Source: an uncultured Pelagibacteraceae bacterium (GTDB taxonomy: Bacteria; Pseudomonadota; Alphaproteobacteria; Pelagibacterales; Pelagibacteraceae). Taken from it: 64,000 nucleotides of DNA. A program made the position numbers and the translations under genes. The stretch is from positions 62,001 to 126,000 of the forward strand of contig CACMND010000003.1 of assembly GCA_902614975.1 (NCBI GenBank). Reading direction: 5' to 3'. The notes under the pieces were generated by a model that searched no databases, was not told the DNA's origin, and saw only the letters and a list, made by a program, of their open reading frames with translations. Every line of letters starts with the position of its first letter. Positions within the stretch are counted from its first letter, which is position 1. Positions 35,500 to 44,352 of the stretch are shown piece by piece.

Positions 35500-35557
35500 T
35501 TCTTTAAGAGTATCTTATTAATTATGAAGGTTAAAGTTTTTTTGATATAGGTGCGAT

Positions 35558-36505
35558 ATGCAAACAAACAATAATACAAAGGGTATTTTTTTTATTATGA
35601 CTGGAATGGCCTTTTTTTCCATTCAAGACTCATTAATAAAGTTCATTTTTGAAGATATTGCATTATTTGAGTTATATTTGGGAAGAACTTTAATACAAGC
35701 GACTATTCTTATATCTTTTTTTTTAATAACAAAAAAAAAAATTACTCTTAAAACACATTATCCTTTTTTAACTTTAGTTAGAGTTGTTTGTTTCTTTTTT
35801 GGATTTGCTTTTTTTTATATTTCTTTAACCTTTATGTCTTTAGCGATGGTTAGTGCTTTGTTTTTCTCATGTCCTTTCTTTATGTCTATGTTTGCTAAAT
35901 TTTTCTTAAAAGAACAAATTGGAATTAGAAGATGGAGTGCAATTGTTGTAGGTTTTATAGGAGTATTAATTGTTCTTAATCCAACACTTGAGGAATTTAA
36001 TTTTTTCAAATTAGCACCTGTTGGATGTGCACTTTGTTATGCTTGCTCGATGACAATTACAAAATATACTTCCGATAAAGATAATATTTATACTCAAATG
36101 ACTTTGCTTTATATTTTTGCGGTTATTGTAAGTTTAATTATTTATCTAGTTAGTGGAGATGGAAAATTTAATAATTTTTCTGATCCTACTTTACAGTTTA
36201 TCGTGAGAGAATGGTTTACTAACCCTTCGGCTTCATGGCCTTATGTTTTTGTAATGGGAGTGGTTGCTTCTATATCTTTCTTTTGTGTCTTTTCAGCTTA
36301 TAGTATTGCTTCACCGTCAATTGTATCTTTGTTTGAATACTCTTATATAATTTTTGCGATGATTGCAGGATACATATTATTTAAAACAATACCTGAGCCA
36401 AGAACGTTTCTTGGAGCAGCTATTATTATTTCTGCTGGAGTATATATTTACTTTAGGGAAAAAGTGAGAGGTCAAATGATTGCGACAGACACTCCAAACA
36501 GATAA
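35558..36505 (+). CDS. EamA/DMT-family transporter
   Basis: The 315-aa protein has about ten membrane segments in two EamA halves, with the RRWSAIVVGFIGVLIVLNP and PRTFLGAAIIISAGVYIYFRE motifs. The gap to the next gene is 112 bp. The substrate is unknown; neighbours suggest export or exchange of an organic cation or amino acid. Confidence 0.85.
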   Translation: MQTNNNTKGIFFIMTGMAFFSIQDSLIKFIFEDIALFELYLGRTLIQATILISFFLITKKKITLKTHYPFLTLVRVVCFFFGFAFFYISLTFMSLAMVSALFFSCPFFMSMFAKFFLKEQIGIRRWSAIVVGFIGVLIVLNPTLEEFNFFKLAPVGCALCYACSMTITKYTSDKDNIYTQMTLLYIFAVIVSLIIYLVSGDGKFNNFSDPTLQFIVREWFTNPSASWPYVFVMGVVASISFFCVFSAYSIASPSIVSLFEYSYIIFAMIAGYILFKTIPEPRTFLGAAIIISAGVYIYFREKVRGQMIATDTPNR

Positions 36506-36592
36506 TTGTTAAAATTATAAGTATTTGTTCGAAAATTGAGATAATTTTCTCATTGAAATAATAATTTAATAGGATTTAATTTTGATTGTATA

Positions 36593-36606
36593 AATTGTTA
36601 ACAATT
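36593..36606. promoter_or_regulatory. 14-bp palindrome before the first LivK-type gene
   Basis: AATTGTTAACAATT is a perfect palindrome containing TTGTTAACAA, ending about 11 bp before the ATG and next to the AAGGGA ribosome site. Its position in the leader would suit an operator or an RNA element controlling translation. Chance cannot be excluded in this AT-rich DNA. Confidence 0.35.
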
Positions 36607-36617
36607 AAAGGGAAAAT

Positions 36618-37808
36618 ATGAAAAAATTACTAATAGGTATATTCGTGTTTATCTTAAGCTTTACTTCAAAAGCTTTTTCAGATGGGCATGGAATTAAAAT
36701 GGGTATTATTTTAGGATTTACTGGTCCAATTGAAACCCTAACACCTGCAATGGCTGCTTCTGCTGAACTTGCTTTTAAAGAAGCTTCAGATTCTGGCTCA
36801 TTACTTGGTGGAAAAAAAATATCTGTAGAAAGAGCTGACTCAACTTGTGTTGATTCTGCTGCTGCTACAACTGCTGCTGAAGGTTTAGTTTCAGGTGGTG
36901 TTGTTGCTATTATGGGTGCTGATTGTTCTGGTGTTACAGGTGCAATAGCAACTAATGTTGCCGTACCAAATGGTGTTGTTATGATTTCACCATCAGCTAC
37001 ATCTCCAGGATTAACTGATCTTAATGATAATGGTTATTTCTTTAGAACTGCTCCATCGGATGCTAGAGGAGGACAAGTCTTAGCGGATATTACAAAGGAC
37101 AGAAAAGTTAAATCATTAGCTGTAACTCATACTAACAATGACTACGGAAAAGGTTTAGCTGATGTTTATGTAGCTGCAGTTAAAGCTCATGGTATTAAAG
37201 TAACAGCTGTTACAGCACACGAAGAAGGTAAAGGTGACTATGGTGCAGAAGTAGCTACACTTGCAGCAGCGGGTGGAGATGCTCTTGCTGTTTTAGGTTA
37301 CTTAGATCAAGCTGGTGGTAGTATAATTCAAGGATCGTTAGACTCTGGATCATTTGATACCTTTGTTCTTTCAGATGGAATGATTGGTGACTCTCTTACT
37401 GACAGATTTGGAAAAGATTTAAATAAATCATTTGGGTCTTTACCTGGATCAATGGGTAAAGGTGCTGGTATATTTAAAGAAGTTGCTAGTGCTGGTGGTA
37501 TTGATTCATCAGGTCCTTACACAGGTGAAAGTTATGACGCGGCAGCCTTGATCACGCTTGCAATGCAAGCTGGTGGAAAAGCTGACAGAATGACTGTTCA
37601 AAAAAATGTAATGTCAGTAGCCAATGCTCCTGGAACAAAAATTTATCCAGGTGAATTAAAGAAAGCACTTGATTTATTAGCTAAAGGTAAAGCGGTAAAC
37701 TATGAAGGTGCTACAGCTGTTGAATTTACAGATGTTGGTGAAGCTTTTGGATCTTTTATTGAAAAAGAAATAAAAGGTGGAAAGTTTAAAGACAAAAAGC
37801 AAAGATAA
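36618..37808 (+). CDS. Branched-chain-amino-acid-type periplasmic binding protein (LivK family, system 1)
   Basis: The 396-aa protein has a signal peptide (to about SKAFSDG) and the Peripla_BP_6 fold: IKMGIILGFTGPIE, VVAIMGADCSGVTGAIA, DYGKGLADVYVAAVKAHG, and LAVLGYLDQAGGS. It is converging with the livMHFG-type genes of system 1, with a bidirectional terminator between, so the binding protein is transcribed separately from its presumed permeases. The ligand is not evident; amides, urea or dicarboxylates are possible as well as amino acids. Confidence 0.85.
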   Translation: MKKLLIGIFVFILSFTSKAFSDGHGIKMGIILGFTGPIETLTPAMAASAELAFKEASDSGSLLGGKKISVERADSTCVDSAAATTAAEGLVSGGVVAIMGADCSGVTGAIATNVAVPNGVVMISPSATSPGLTDLNDNGYFFRTAPSDARGGQVLADITKDRKVKSLAVTHTNNDYGKGLADVYVAAVKAHGIKVTAVTAHEEGKGDYGAEVATLAAAGGDALAVLGYLDQAGGSIIQGSLDSGSFDTFVLSDGMIGDSLTDRFGKDLNKSFGSLPGSMGKGAGIFKEVASAGGIDSSGPYTGESYDAAALITLAMQAGGKADRMTVQKNVMSVANAPGTKIYPGELKKALDLLAKGKAVNYEGATAVEFTDVGEAFGSFIEKEIKGGKFKDKKQR

Positions 37809-37817
37809 TTAGAAATT

Positions 37818-37845
37818 AAAACCCCAGTTTCTTAACTGGGGTTTT
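37818..37845. terminator. Bidirectional intrinsic terminator
   Basis: AAAACCCCAGTT (37818-37829) pairs perfectly with AACTGGGGTTTT (37834-37845) over a 4-nt loop. It ends the binding-protein gene on the plus strand and the long minus-strand transporter run on the other. Confidence 0.9.
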
Positions 37846-37912
37846 AAAATAAATATTTGTCAGATAAATAAAATATTAATCCTAAAACAATACCTAATAA
37901 AATATAATACAT
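37844..37912 (-). CDS. Putative 22-residue membrane microprotein downstream of LivM
   Basis: The minus-strand ATG overlaps the LivM stop as TAATG and opens a 22-codon frame (MYYILLGIVLGLIFYLSDKY, then two residues) that is essentially a single transmembrane helix. It stops exactly in the terminator stem. Coupled translation and hydrophobicity make it credible, but in such AT-rich DNA short hydrophobic frames arise easily. It is too short for the ORF track. Confidence 0.35.
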   Translation of the reverse strand: MYYILLGIVLGLIFYLSDKYLF

Positions 37913-39282
37913 TATTGTTTGATGATTTTTTCTGGAATAATTCCTTGTGGTCTATAACGCATTATTAAAAGTAAACCAATTCCAATAACCAAGAATCTAA
38001 AATATGGAGCACTTTCAATTAAGTGAACTCTAACTGCATTAGTTTCTGGTAGATGGGATGTAAACAAATTAATTAAAAATAATGCAATTGGAGCAGCTTC
38101 GACCCATAAAAACCAAACTACAAATCCCCCCAATATTGCTCCGAAATTATTTCCTGTTCCACCTACTATAACCATAACCCAAATTACAAAAGTATATCTC
38201 ATAGGTCTGTAGCTACCTGGTGTAAACAAACCGTCATTTGTAACCATCATAGCTCCAGCTAAGCCAACAATTGCAGATCCCAAAATAAAAATAAGAAGAT
38301 GCTCTTTAACAATATTTTTACCCATTGCACTTGCCGCCTCTTCATTATCTCTTATAGCTCTCATTTTTCTTCCCCAAGGTGAATAAAGGGCTTTCTGTGT
38401 CACAATTAACAAGATAATAACAACAGTAAGAAATAAACCTGTAAAACATAATTTTACATAGACCGATGAAGCATCAATAACCATTTGATTTAGAGCTTCT
38501 TGCTTATCAGAGATTGAATTAATCAAATTTAATTTTGATGAATTAAATTTTGTAACTAAATTTATAAACCATTCTGAAGTTTGTAGATCTATTTCGTATG
38601 GTGCTGGTCTTTTTAATCCTATTACATTTTTTACACCTCTTGCCAACCATTCCTCATGTTTAATAATTGAAACGATAATTTCTGCTATTAATAATGTTGC
38701 AATAGCTAAATAATCTGCACGAAGACCTAATGCGATCTTTCCTATGACAAATGCTAAACCGCCAGCCAAAAGCGCACCGAAAATCCAGGAAAATAAAACG
38801 GGTAATCCCATGCCACCGAGAAATCCTGTCTTTGCTGGATCAACTGACTCTATAGCTTCTATCCCCGGTGCAGCAGTTACTCTTAGTAAAATTATTCCAC
38901 CCAAGATTACAGAAGCTACTGAGTAATTTCTTAATTTAGACTTATCAAATCTATTAAGTATAAATTTAACTACAAAGATAATTGCAACAATTATCCATAT
39001 ACAAGCTAAAATATTTAAACCTCCAACTTGCCAAGCTTTTTTGACTGGTTCAACCGAAACTAAAACTACAGCTAATCCTCCTAATGCTGTATATCCCATT
39101 ATCCCAAAATTAATTAATCCAGCATAACCCCATTGTATATTTGCTCCAATTGTCATAACTGCAGAAATTAAACAATAATTTAAAATAGTTAATGCTATAG
39201 ACCAGGATTGAAATATCCCAACCAACATTATTAAAAATATCATGATTGAATATGCGGCAATGACATTTTTATAATTCCTCAT
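37912..39282 (-). CDS. livM: LivM-type ABC permease (system 1)
   Basis: The 456-aa inner-membrane protein is longer than a typical LivM (about 300-420 aa) because of a soluble insertion near residues 220-260 (YEIDLQTSEWFINL and following). It has YAGLINFGIMGYTALGG, ALGLRADYLAIATL and the EAA-type region MRAIRDNEEAASAMGKN. Its start overlaps LivH by 4 nt (ATGA). It pairs with LivH to form the import channel. Confidence 0.87.
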   Translation of the reverse strand: MRNYKNVIAAYSIMIFLIMLVGIFQSWSIALTILNYCLISAVMTIGANIQWGYAGLINFGIMGYTALGGLAVVLVSVEPVKKAWQVGGLNILACIWIIVAIIFVVKFILNRFDKSKLRNYSVASVILGGIILLRVTAAPGIEAIESVDPAKTGFLGGMGLPVLFSWIFGALLAGGLAFVIGKIALGLRADYLAIATLLIAEIIVSIIKHEEWLARGVKNVIGLKRPAPYEIDLQTSEWFINLVTKFNSSKLNLINSISDKQEALNQMVIDASSVYVKLCFTGLFLTVVIILLIVTQKALYSPWGRKMRAIRDNEEAASAMGKNIVKEHLLIFILGSAIVGLAGAMMVTNDGLFTPGSYRPMRYTFVIWVMVIVGGTGNNFGAILGGFVVWFLWVEAAPIALFLINLFTSHLPETNAVRVHLIESAPYFRFLVIGIGLLLIMRYRPQGIIPEKIIKQ

Positions 39283-40289
39283 ATTACTTTTCCTTTAAAG
39301 ATACCTGACGGCCTTATTAATAAAACAATTACTAAAATTGAGAATGAAACTGCAAACTTGTAATCTGTCGATAATAACTGGAGTAAAGAATCTGGCTCAA
39401 GATGTTCAGGTAATAGATATGAAATAAATCTTTTGTATGCGTAAGTTACAAATATTTCTGCAAAGGCTATAACGTATCCACCTAGGAAGGCTCCAAATGG
39501 ATTTCCGATTCCCCCAACAATTGCTGCGGCGAATATTGGAAGCATATTATTAAAATAAACAAAAGGTCTATAACTTTTATCTAAACCGTATAATACTCCA
39601 CCAATAGTGGCTAAAATTCCTGCGATGACCCATGTTATCAAAACAACTCTCTTAGGATCTATACCAGACAATAATGCTAAATCTTCATTGTCTGAATAAG
39701 CTCTCATACTTGTTCCAGTTTTAGTTTTATTTAAAAACCAAAACATTATTGAAACAACAATTAAGGTTACAATTATTGTTATTGCTTGTGTTGATTTTAA
39801 AGTTATACCTTCTGCAAGACCAGTCATTTCTTTAAATTCTGTTGCTTTAATTATAAATTTTTCACCATCTAAAAATCTTCTGTCGGATGGTCCAATGATT
39901 ATTCTAATTAAGGCTTGAGTGACAAACATTACCCCTACACTAACCATTGCAAACTGAACTGGAGGACTTTTTTTTATCCTGTAATAACTGAAAACAAATT
40001 TGTCTATGATTAACATATATAAAATCATCATTAGGATGGCGAAAGGAATTGTTAAAAGTGCTGTTGGTAAAACACCTAATCCAAAACCTAAGGACTGAAA
40101 ATAATATGTTAGAATAACTGCAAACATTGTTCCAAAAGACATCATGTCTCCGGTTGCAAAATTAGCAAATCTTAAAACTGCATAAATTAAAGTAACAAAA
40201 ATAGCACCTAAAGCTAATTGTGAACCATAAGCTAACGCTGGTATTACTGTAAAATTAAAAAGTACAATTATTGCATTTAAGAAATCCAT
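39279..40289 (-). CDS. livH: LivH-type ABC permease (system 1)
   Basis: The 336-aa protein has the LivH signatures YAVLRFANFATGDMMSFG, MRAYSDNEDLALLSGIDPKRV and AAIVGGIGNPFGAFLGGYVI. Its start overlaps the LivF stop by 1 nt and its end overlaps LivM by 4 nt, indicating a single coupled operon. Confidence 0.87.
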   Translation of the reverse strand: MDFLNAIIVLFNFTVIPALAYGSQLALGAIFVTLIYAVLRFANFATGDMMSFGTMFAVILTYYFQSLGFGLGVLPTALLTIPFAILMMILYMLIIDKFVFSYYRIKKSPPVQFAMVSVGVMFVTQALIRIIIGPSDRRFLDGEKFIIKATEFKEMTGLAEGITLKSTQAITIIVTLIVVSIMFWFLNKTKTGTSMRAYSDNEDLALLSGIDPKRVVLITWVIAGILATIGGVLYGLDKSYRPFVYFNNMLPIFAAAIVGGIGNPFGAFLGGYVIAFAEIFVTYAYKRFISYLLPEHLEPDSLLQLLSTDYKFAVSFSILVIVLLIRPSGIFKGKVI

Positions 40290-40996
40290 TATGCTCCCAA
40301 AAATGATCTACGAACTTCGGGATCTTCAAGTAAATCATTACCGGATCCCTCAAATTTATTTTGACCTGTTACCAATACATAGCCTCGATCTGAAATACTT
40401 AATGCTTGCTTTGCATTTTGCTCAACCATAATAACCGCAACATTTGTTTTTTTAACTTTTATAATATGTTCAAACAATTCATCCATTACAATTGGAGAAA
40501 CTCCAGCTGTGGGCTCATCTAACATAAGAACTGACGGATCACTCATTAAAGCTCTTCCAAGCGCGACTTGCTGACGTTGTCCGCCAGATAATTGTCCGAC
40601 GACTTGGGATTTTTTTTCACTCAAGATTGGAAATAAGCTATAAATACTCTCAATTTTATTTTCTAAACTACCTTCTGTCAAAAAGCCACCAATCTCTAAA
40701 TTTTCTCTTACAGTCAACTCAGCAAATACATTTCTTGTTTGTGGAACAAATGAAATACCCTTTTTTACTCGATCTTGAGGATTAATTTTTGAAATATCTT
40801 CACCATTCAAAGTTACAGAACCTGATTTTAATTTTAATAATCCGAGCATCGCTTTCATGGCTGTTGATTTGCCAGCACCATTGGGACCTAAAATAGCTAC
40901 TATCTCTCCCCTATTGGCAGTTATAGAACATGAACTAATAATATCAGGGCCCTCCCCATAACCTGCAGTCATTTTTGCTCCTTCAAAGTATGCCAT
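40289..40996 (-). CDS. livF: LivF-type ABC ATPase (system 1)
   Basis: The 235-aa ATPase has Walker A GPNGAGKST, signature LSGGQRQQVALGRAL and Walker B LMLDEPTAGVS, plus the C-terminal GYVLVTGQNKFEGSG tail typical of LivF. It overlaps the neighbours by 1 nt on each side. It energises uptake with LivG. Confidence 0.88.
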   Translation of the reverse strand: MAYFEGAKMTAGYGEGPDIISSCSITANRGEIVAILGPNGAGKSTAMKAMLGLLKLKSGSVTLNGEDISKINPQDRVKKGISFVPQTRNVFAELTVRENLEIGGFLTEGSLENKIESIYSLFPILSEKKSQVVGQLSGGQRQQVALGRALMSDPSVLMLDEPTAGVSPIVMDELFEHIIKVKKTNVAVIMVEQNAKQALSISDRGYVLVTGQNKFEGSGNDLLEDPEVRRSFLGA

Positions 40997-41784
40997 TAAT
41001 TTTCTTTTTTTGTTAAGTTTGACTTTCCAAGATAGCTCTCAATTACTTTTTCATTTTTTTTGACTTCTTCAGATGTTCCTTCAAATAAAACTGAACCATC
41101 TGCCATTACTATTACCGGATCACACATTCTGCTTATAAAATCCATATCATGTTCAATCATACAAAAAGTGTAATTTTTTTCTTTATTCAATTTTAATATT
41201 GCAGTTCCTAGATCTTTTAAAAGTGTTCGATTAACTCCCGCTCCCACTTCATCAAGTAAAACCAATTTTGCATCAACCATCATAGTTCTTCCTAATTCTA
41301 ATAATTTTTTTTGACCTCCTGAAAGATTTCCTGCCCTTTCATTTGCTAAATGTGTTAAATTAAGAAAATCTACAACTTCATAGGCTTTTTCTCTAATAAC
41401 TTTTTCCTCTTTTTTAACTAGTCCTGGTTTAATAAGTGCATTTAATAAATTTTCTCCGCTTTGATTTGAAGGCACCATCATTAAGTTTTCTAAAACTGTT
41501 AAGTTTGAAAATTCATGTGCAATCTGAAAGGTTCTTAATAATCCTCTGCCAAATAACTCATGTGATGGTACATCAGTAATATTTTCATCATTAAATATTA
41601 CCTCTCCATCATTAGATTTTAAATTTCCAGCTATTAAATTAAATAATGTTGTTTTCCCTGAACCGTTTGGGCCAATTATTCCAGTTATTGAACCCGATCT
41701 AATATTTAATGAGCAATTTGATACTGCTGCTAGTCCTCCAAATAATTTTGTAAGATTATTTACCTGTAAGATATTGTCAGACAT
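40996..41784 (-). CDS. livG: LivG-type ABC ATPase (system 1)
   Basis: The 262-aa ATPase has Walker A GPNGSGKTT and signature LSGGQKKLLELGRTM. Walker B reads LVLLDEVGAGV, with Val where Pro is usual after the catalytic Glu. The end has VIVMADGSVLFEGTSEEV, typical of LivG. It lies 1 nt after the P5C-reductase-like gene, linking that enzyme to this transporter. Confidence 0.88.
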   Translation of the reverse strand: MSDNILQVNNLTKLFGGLAAVSNCSLNIRSGSITGIIGPNGSGKTTLFNLIAGNLKSNDGEVIFNDENITDVPSHELFGRGLLRTFQIAHEFSNLTVLENLMMVPSNQSGENLLNALIKPGLVKKEEKVIREKAYEVVDFLNLTHLANERAGNLSGGQKKLLELGRTMMVDAKLVLLDEVGAGVNRTLLKDLGTAILKLNKEKNYTFCMIEHDMDFISRMCDPVIVMADGSVLFEGTSEEVKKNEKVIESYLGKSNLTKKEN

Positions 41785-41785
41785 T

Positions 41786-42559
41786 TTACTTACTTTTTTT
41801 TAATCTATTCAAGACGCTATTTGCTGTTCTATTCAGAGATTTATAAAATCCAAGTTTTCTTAATTCTTTAACAGCTTGTTCATTTAAACCTTTTGGGGTT
41901 TGTGAATTTTTAACAAGGACTTTTAAATCTTTATTTGAATTAATTTTTGCATCTTCAGATAAAGCAATAAATAACGAGGTAATATACTTTTGAGAGTCTC
42001 TTCTATTAATTCCCTTTTTTACTAACCATTCACTCAGAGTTTGTAGTAATTCATAAAATGGTGCCATCATTGATGAAGTTGACCAAAAATTTAGTGATAG
42101 GTTTTCATTTTTTATTTCAACAGATGTGCCAAGCTTATTAAAAAAATTTCTAACTTGTTTATCTGGTGGAAAAATTGGTACCGGTCCTTTTCTAAGAGAA
42201 ATTGGAGGTAAAGGAATTGCTCTAATAATCTTGGATTTAACTTTAATATATTTTTTTAATTCAGTCATTTTTATAGTTGATATAAAACTTATTATCGTTT
42301 GACCTTTTTTAAATTTTAATTTTGGAAGAATAATTTTTCCAATCGTTGGTGTTACTGCTAAAAAAACCCAATTTGATTGATTTATAATATCCTGATTATC
42401 AGCAGATATTTTTATCTTTTTACTTTTTCCTCTAAGTTCACTTGAAATTTTTGAATTTCTCTTTGAAACAATTATTTTATTAATTTTTAATTTTGACCCC
42501 AGTATTCCGTTGATTACTGATTTCGAGATATGTCCTGTACCAATAAATCCGATTTTCAT
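41786..42559 (-). CDS. Divergent pyrroline-5-carboxylate reductase-like protein
   Basis: The 257-aa protein begins with the dinucleotide-binding KIGFIGTGHISKSVI and has the FLAVTP and IRAIPLPP segments of the P5CR (ProC) family. The family signature SPGGTT in the C-terminal domain is instead SQTPKGLNEQAVKEL, so the substrate pocket is changed. It sits between GlaH (33 nt upstream) and LivG (1 nt downstream). It may reduce a related cyclic imine or be a coenzyme-binding relative rather than the housekeeping proline enzyme. Confidence 0.7.
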   Translation of the reverse strand: MKIGFIGTGHISKSVINGILGSKLKINKIIVSKRNSKISSELRGKSKKIKISADNQDIINQSNWVFLAVTPTIGKIILPKLKFKKGQTIISFISTIKMTELKKYIKVKSKIIRAIPLPPISLRKGPVPIFPPDKQVRNFFNKLGTSVEIKNENLSLNFWSTSSMMAPFYELLQTLSEWLVKKGINRRDSQKYITSLFIALSEDAKINSNKDLKVLVKNSQTPKGLNEQAVKELRKLGFYKSLNRTANSVLNRLKKSK

Positions 42560-42592
42560 GATAAACTAAGTGATTATTATCACTAAAATTAA

Positions 42593-43513
42593 TTAATTAG
42601 TAAAAAAAGAACCTCTAATTCTTAGTAATTCTCTTGATAATTTTTTATTTTCTACAAATGGTTTTCTACCATGAAGCCAGAAATAGTTATTTGCAACTAC
42701 TGAAAAGCCAACTGGTAAAGGCATTACAATCTTTTTTTGACTTCCTTCTAAAGAGTCTGATAATTTTTGTAGAAATAATCCTTGTTCCATATTTTTGGGC
42801 TCAGGAAATTGGTCTATGTAAGAAATTTGTGGTTTTCCATTTTCGTCTTCTGAAAAAACAGGATGTTCCACCTTGTAATCAACATTTTTACTTTTAGGAG
42901 AACCCCATATAAAGTTTTGTTTTCCAACTTTATCATTAGTTAAGCTATCTAAATGTTCCCAATCATCAAGGTGTAACATTGCAGTTTCACCTCCTTGAAC
43001 ATTTTCTTCCTCCATTTTTAACATTAATAACCAATCAGTTTTTTCTTTGACGTAAGTTCCATCAGTATGAAGATCCATATTAGTATATGCTTTTCTAAGA
43101 TATGAGTCGCTATTATCCTCATGTTTAACATGAAATCTCGCATAATATTTTCCAGCCATTGAATCAAAATTTGGATTACCTAGTAAGTGTGTTACAGCTG
43201 TTGATAGTTTAATAAGAAAATTGTTATCAATTTTTTTGGATTTATTTTTAGGTCCTATAACGAAACAACCTGTGTCTCTATCTCTTAATATAGAGTTTAT
43301 AAATTTTCCCAGCTTTCCACCCGTTGAATCATCTAAAGATTTTGCAAGTGTAAATCTAGTAAAAGGTTTATATTCAAGAGCTGTAATATCAAATTTTTTA
43401 AAAGGAAATATAAGTTTATCTATAATTTCATCTTCAATTTTAATATTGATTATTCTTTTGGAATAATCACTAAATGAAATATCAAACCCTTGAATAGTAT
43501 CTAAGCTATCCAT
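42593..43513 (-). CDS. glaH: Glutarate 2-hydroxylase GlaH (CsiD)
   Basis: The 306-aa Fe(II)/2-oxoglutarate oxygenase matches CsiD/GlaH closely across the length: TALEYKPFTRFTLAKSLDD, YYARFHVKHEDNSDSYLR, LHTDGTYV (Fe ligands H-x-D), QGGETAMLHLDDWEHLD, YIDQFPEPK and NYFWLHGRKPF with the distal His. Arg residues in RELLRIRGSFF bind 2-oxoglutarate. It hydroxylates glutarate to L-2-hydroxyglutarate, part of lysine/5-aminovalerate catabolism in E. coli. LhgO and GabDT partners are not visible here. It lies in a Liv transporter run, suggesting the transporter supplies a C5 compound. Confidence 0.9.
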   Translation of the reverse strand: MDSLDTIQGFDISFSDYSKRIINIKIEDEIIDKLIFPFKKFDITALEYKPFTRFTLAKSLDDSTGGKLGKFINSILRDRDTGCFVIGPKNKSKKIDNNFLIKLSTAVTHLLGNPNFDSMAGKYYARFHVKHEDNSDSYLRKAYTNMDLHTDGTYVKEKTDWLLMLKMEEENVQGGETAMLHLDDWEHLDSLTNDKVGKQNFIWGSPKSKNVDYKVEHPVFSEDENGKPQISYIDQFPEPKNMEQGLFLQKLSDSLEGSQKKIVMPLPVGFSVVANNYFWLHGRKPFVENKKLSRELLRIRGSFFTN

Positions 43514-43518
43514 TATAA

Positions 43519-44025
43519 TTATTTGTTACAAACTCCAATTGAATTTGGTCCACATGTTTCACCATTAGTCCATGTTGCTCCAATTAAATTTGCTCCATCA
43601 AAATTAGCATTGGTAATATTTGATGAAGTAAAATTAGCTTCCATTAAATTTGCATTTTGAAAATTTGCTTCAATCAATGTTGAGCCCATAAAATCAACTC
43701 TTGTCATATTGGCTCCTGTAAAGTTAGCTTTTTCGAAATTTCCACCAACTAGAGTTGACTCATATAAGTTAGCTCTAACAAATGTTGACTCTGGAAAAGT
43801 TCCAAATGACAAGTTAGAAGTCATCATAATGCTTTTATCAAAATTTACTTGTATAAAACTTGCGAATGATAAGTTTGAGTTAGGCAAATAACTACCTTGC
43901 AAATCTTGTCCATCTGAAAATCTACAGTTAGTATAATCAACTCCATCAGTTAAAGGATCATCACATGCTGCTTGTGAAATACCTGGTATTAAAATTAAGA
44001 ACAATAGTAAAATAATTTTTTTCAT
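43519..44025 (-). CDS. Secreted pentapeptide-repeat protein
   Basis: A 168-aa protein with a signal peptide (ending about SQAACDD) and consecutive A(N/D)L/F-type pentapeptides (ANFTGANMTRVDF, EANFQNANLMEANF) that should form a right-handed quadrilateral beta-helix. Cysteines near both ends (ACDDP, YTNCRF, GETCGPN, GVCNK) could make disulfides, consistent with a periplasmic location. It sits with 0-5 nt gaps between azlD and glaH. The function is unknown. Confidence 0.8.
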   Translation of the reverse strand: MKKIILLLFLILIPGISQAACDDPLTDGVDYTNCRFSDGQDLQGSYLPNSNLSFASFIQVNFDKSIMMTSNLSFGTFPESTFVRANLYESTLVGGNFEKANFTGANMTRVDFMGSTLIEANFQNANLMEANFTSSNITNANFDGANLIGATWTNGETCGPNSIGVCNK

Positions 44026-44352
44026 TTATATCGTAAAGCTACTTAATAAAAACATAATGATAGCAGAGAATAAAGTTGGGTAAACTAAATTATTTCTAGT
44101 TAATTTAAAAATTATTATTGCTAAAAGTACAACAATAAATCTGGAAAAGTAATTACTGTCAGAAAGTGCACCAGCTGGAAATATTATCATTCTAGAAATT
44201 AGAGCCGCCAATGTCGAATAGGCTAAATAATTAAACCACCTATATATTTTAGTATTTTCATCTATTATTTCAGAAGTAAAAGCTCCTAAAAACCTTGAGA
44301 TATAAGTTGCTAAGGATGTAATAACTATTATTAAAACAATATTAGCTGACAT
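44026..44352 (-). CDS. azlD: AzlD-family branched-chain amino acid export subunit
   Basis: The 108-aa protein has four hydrophobic segments and the family's TYISRFLGAF start and AGALSDSNYFSRF region. It is the small partner of AzlC, overlapping it by 11 nt. The pair exports branched-chain amino acids or related compounds. Confidence 0.85.
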   Translation of the reverse strand: MSANIVLIIVITSLATYISRFLGAFTSEIIDENTKIYRWFNYLAYSTLAALISRMIIFPAGALSDSNYFSRFIVVLLAIIIFKLTRNNLVYPTLFSAIIMFLLSSFTI

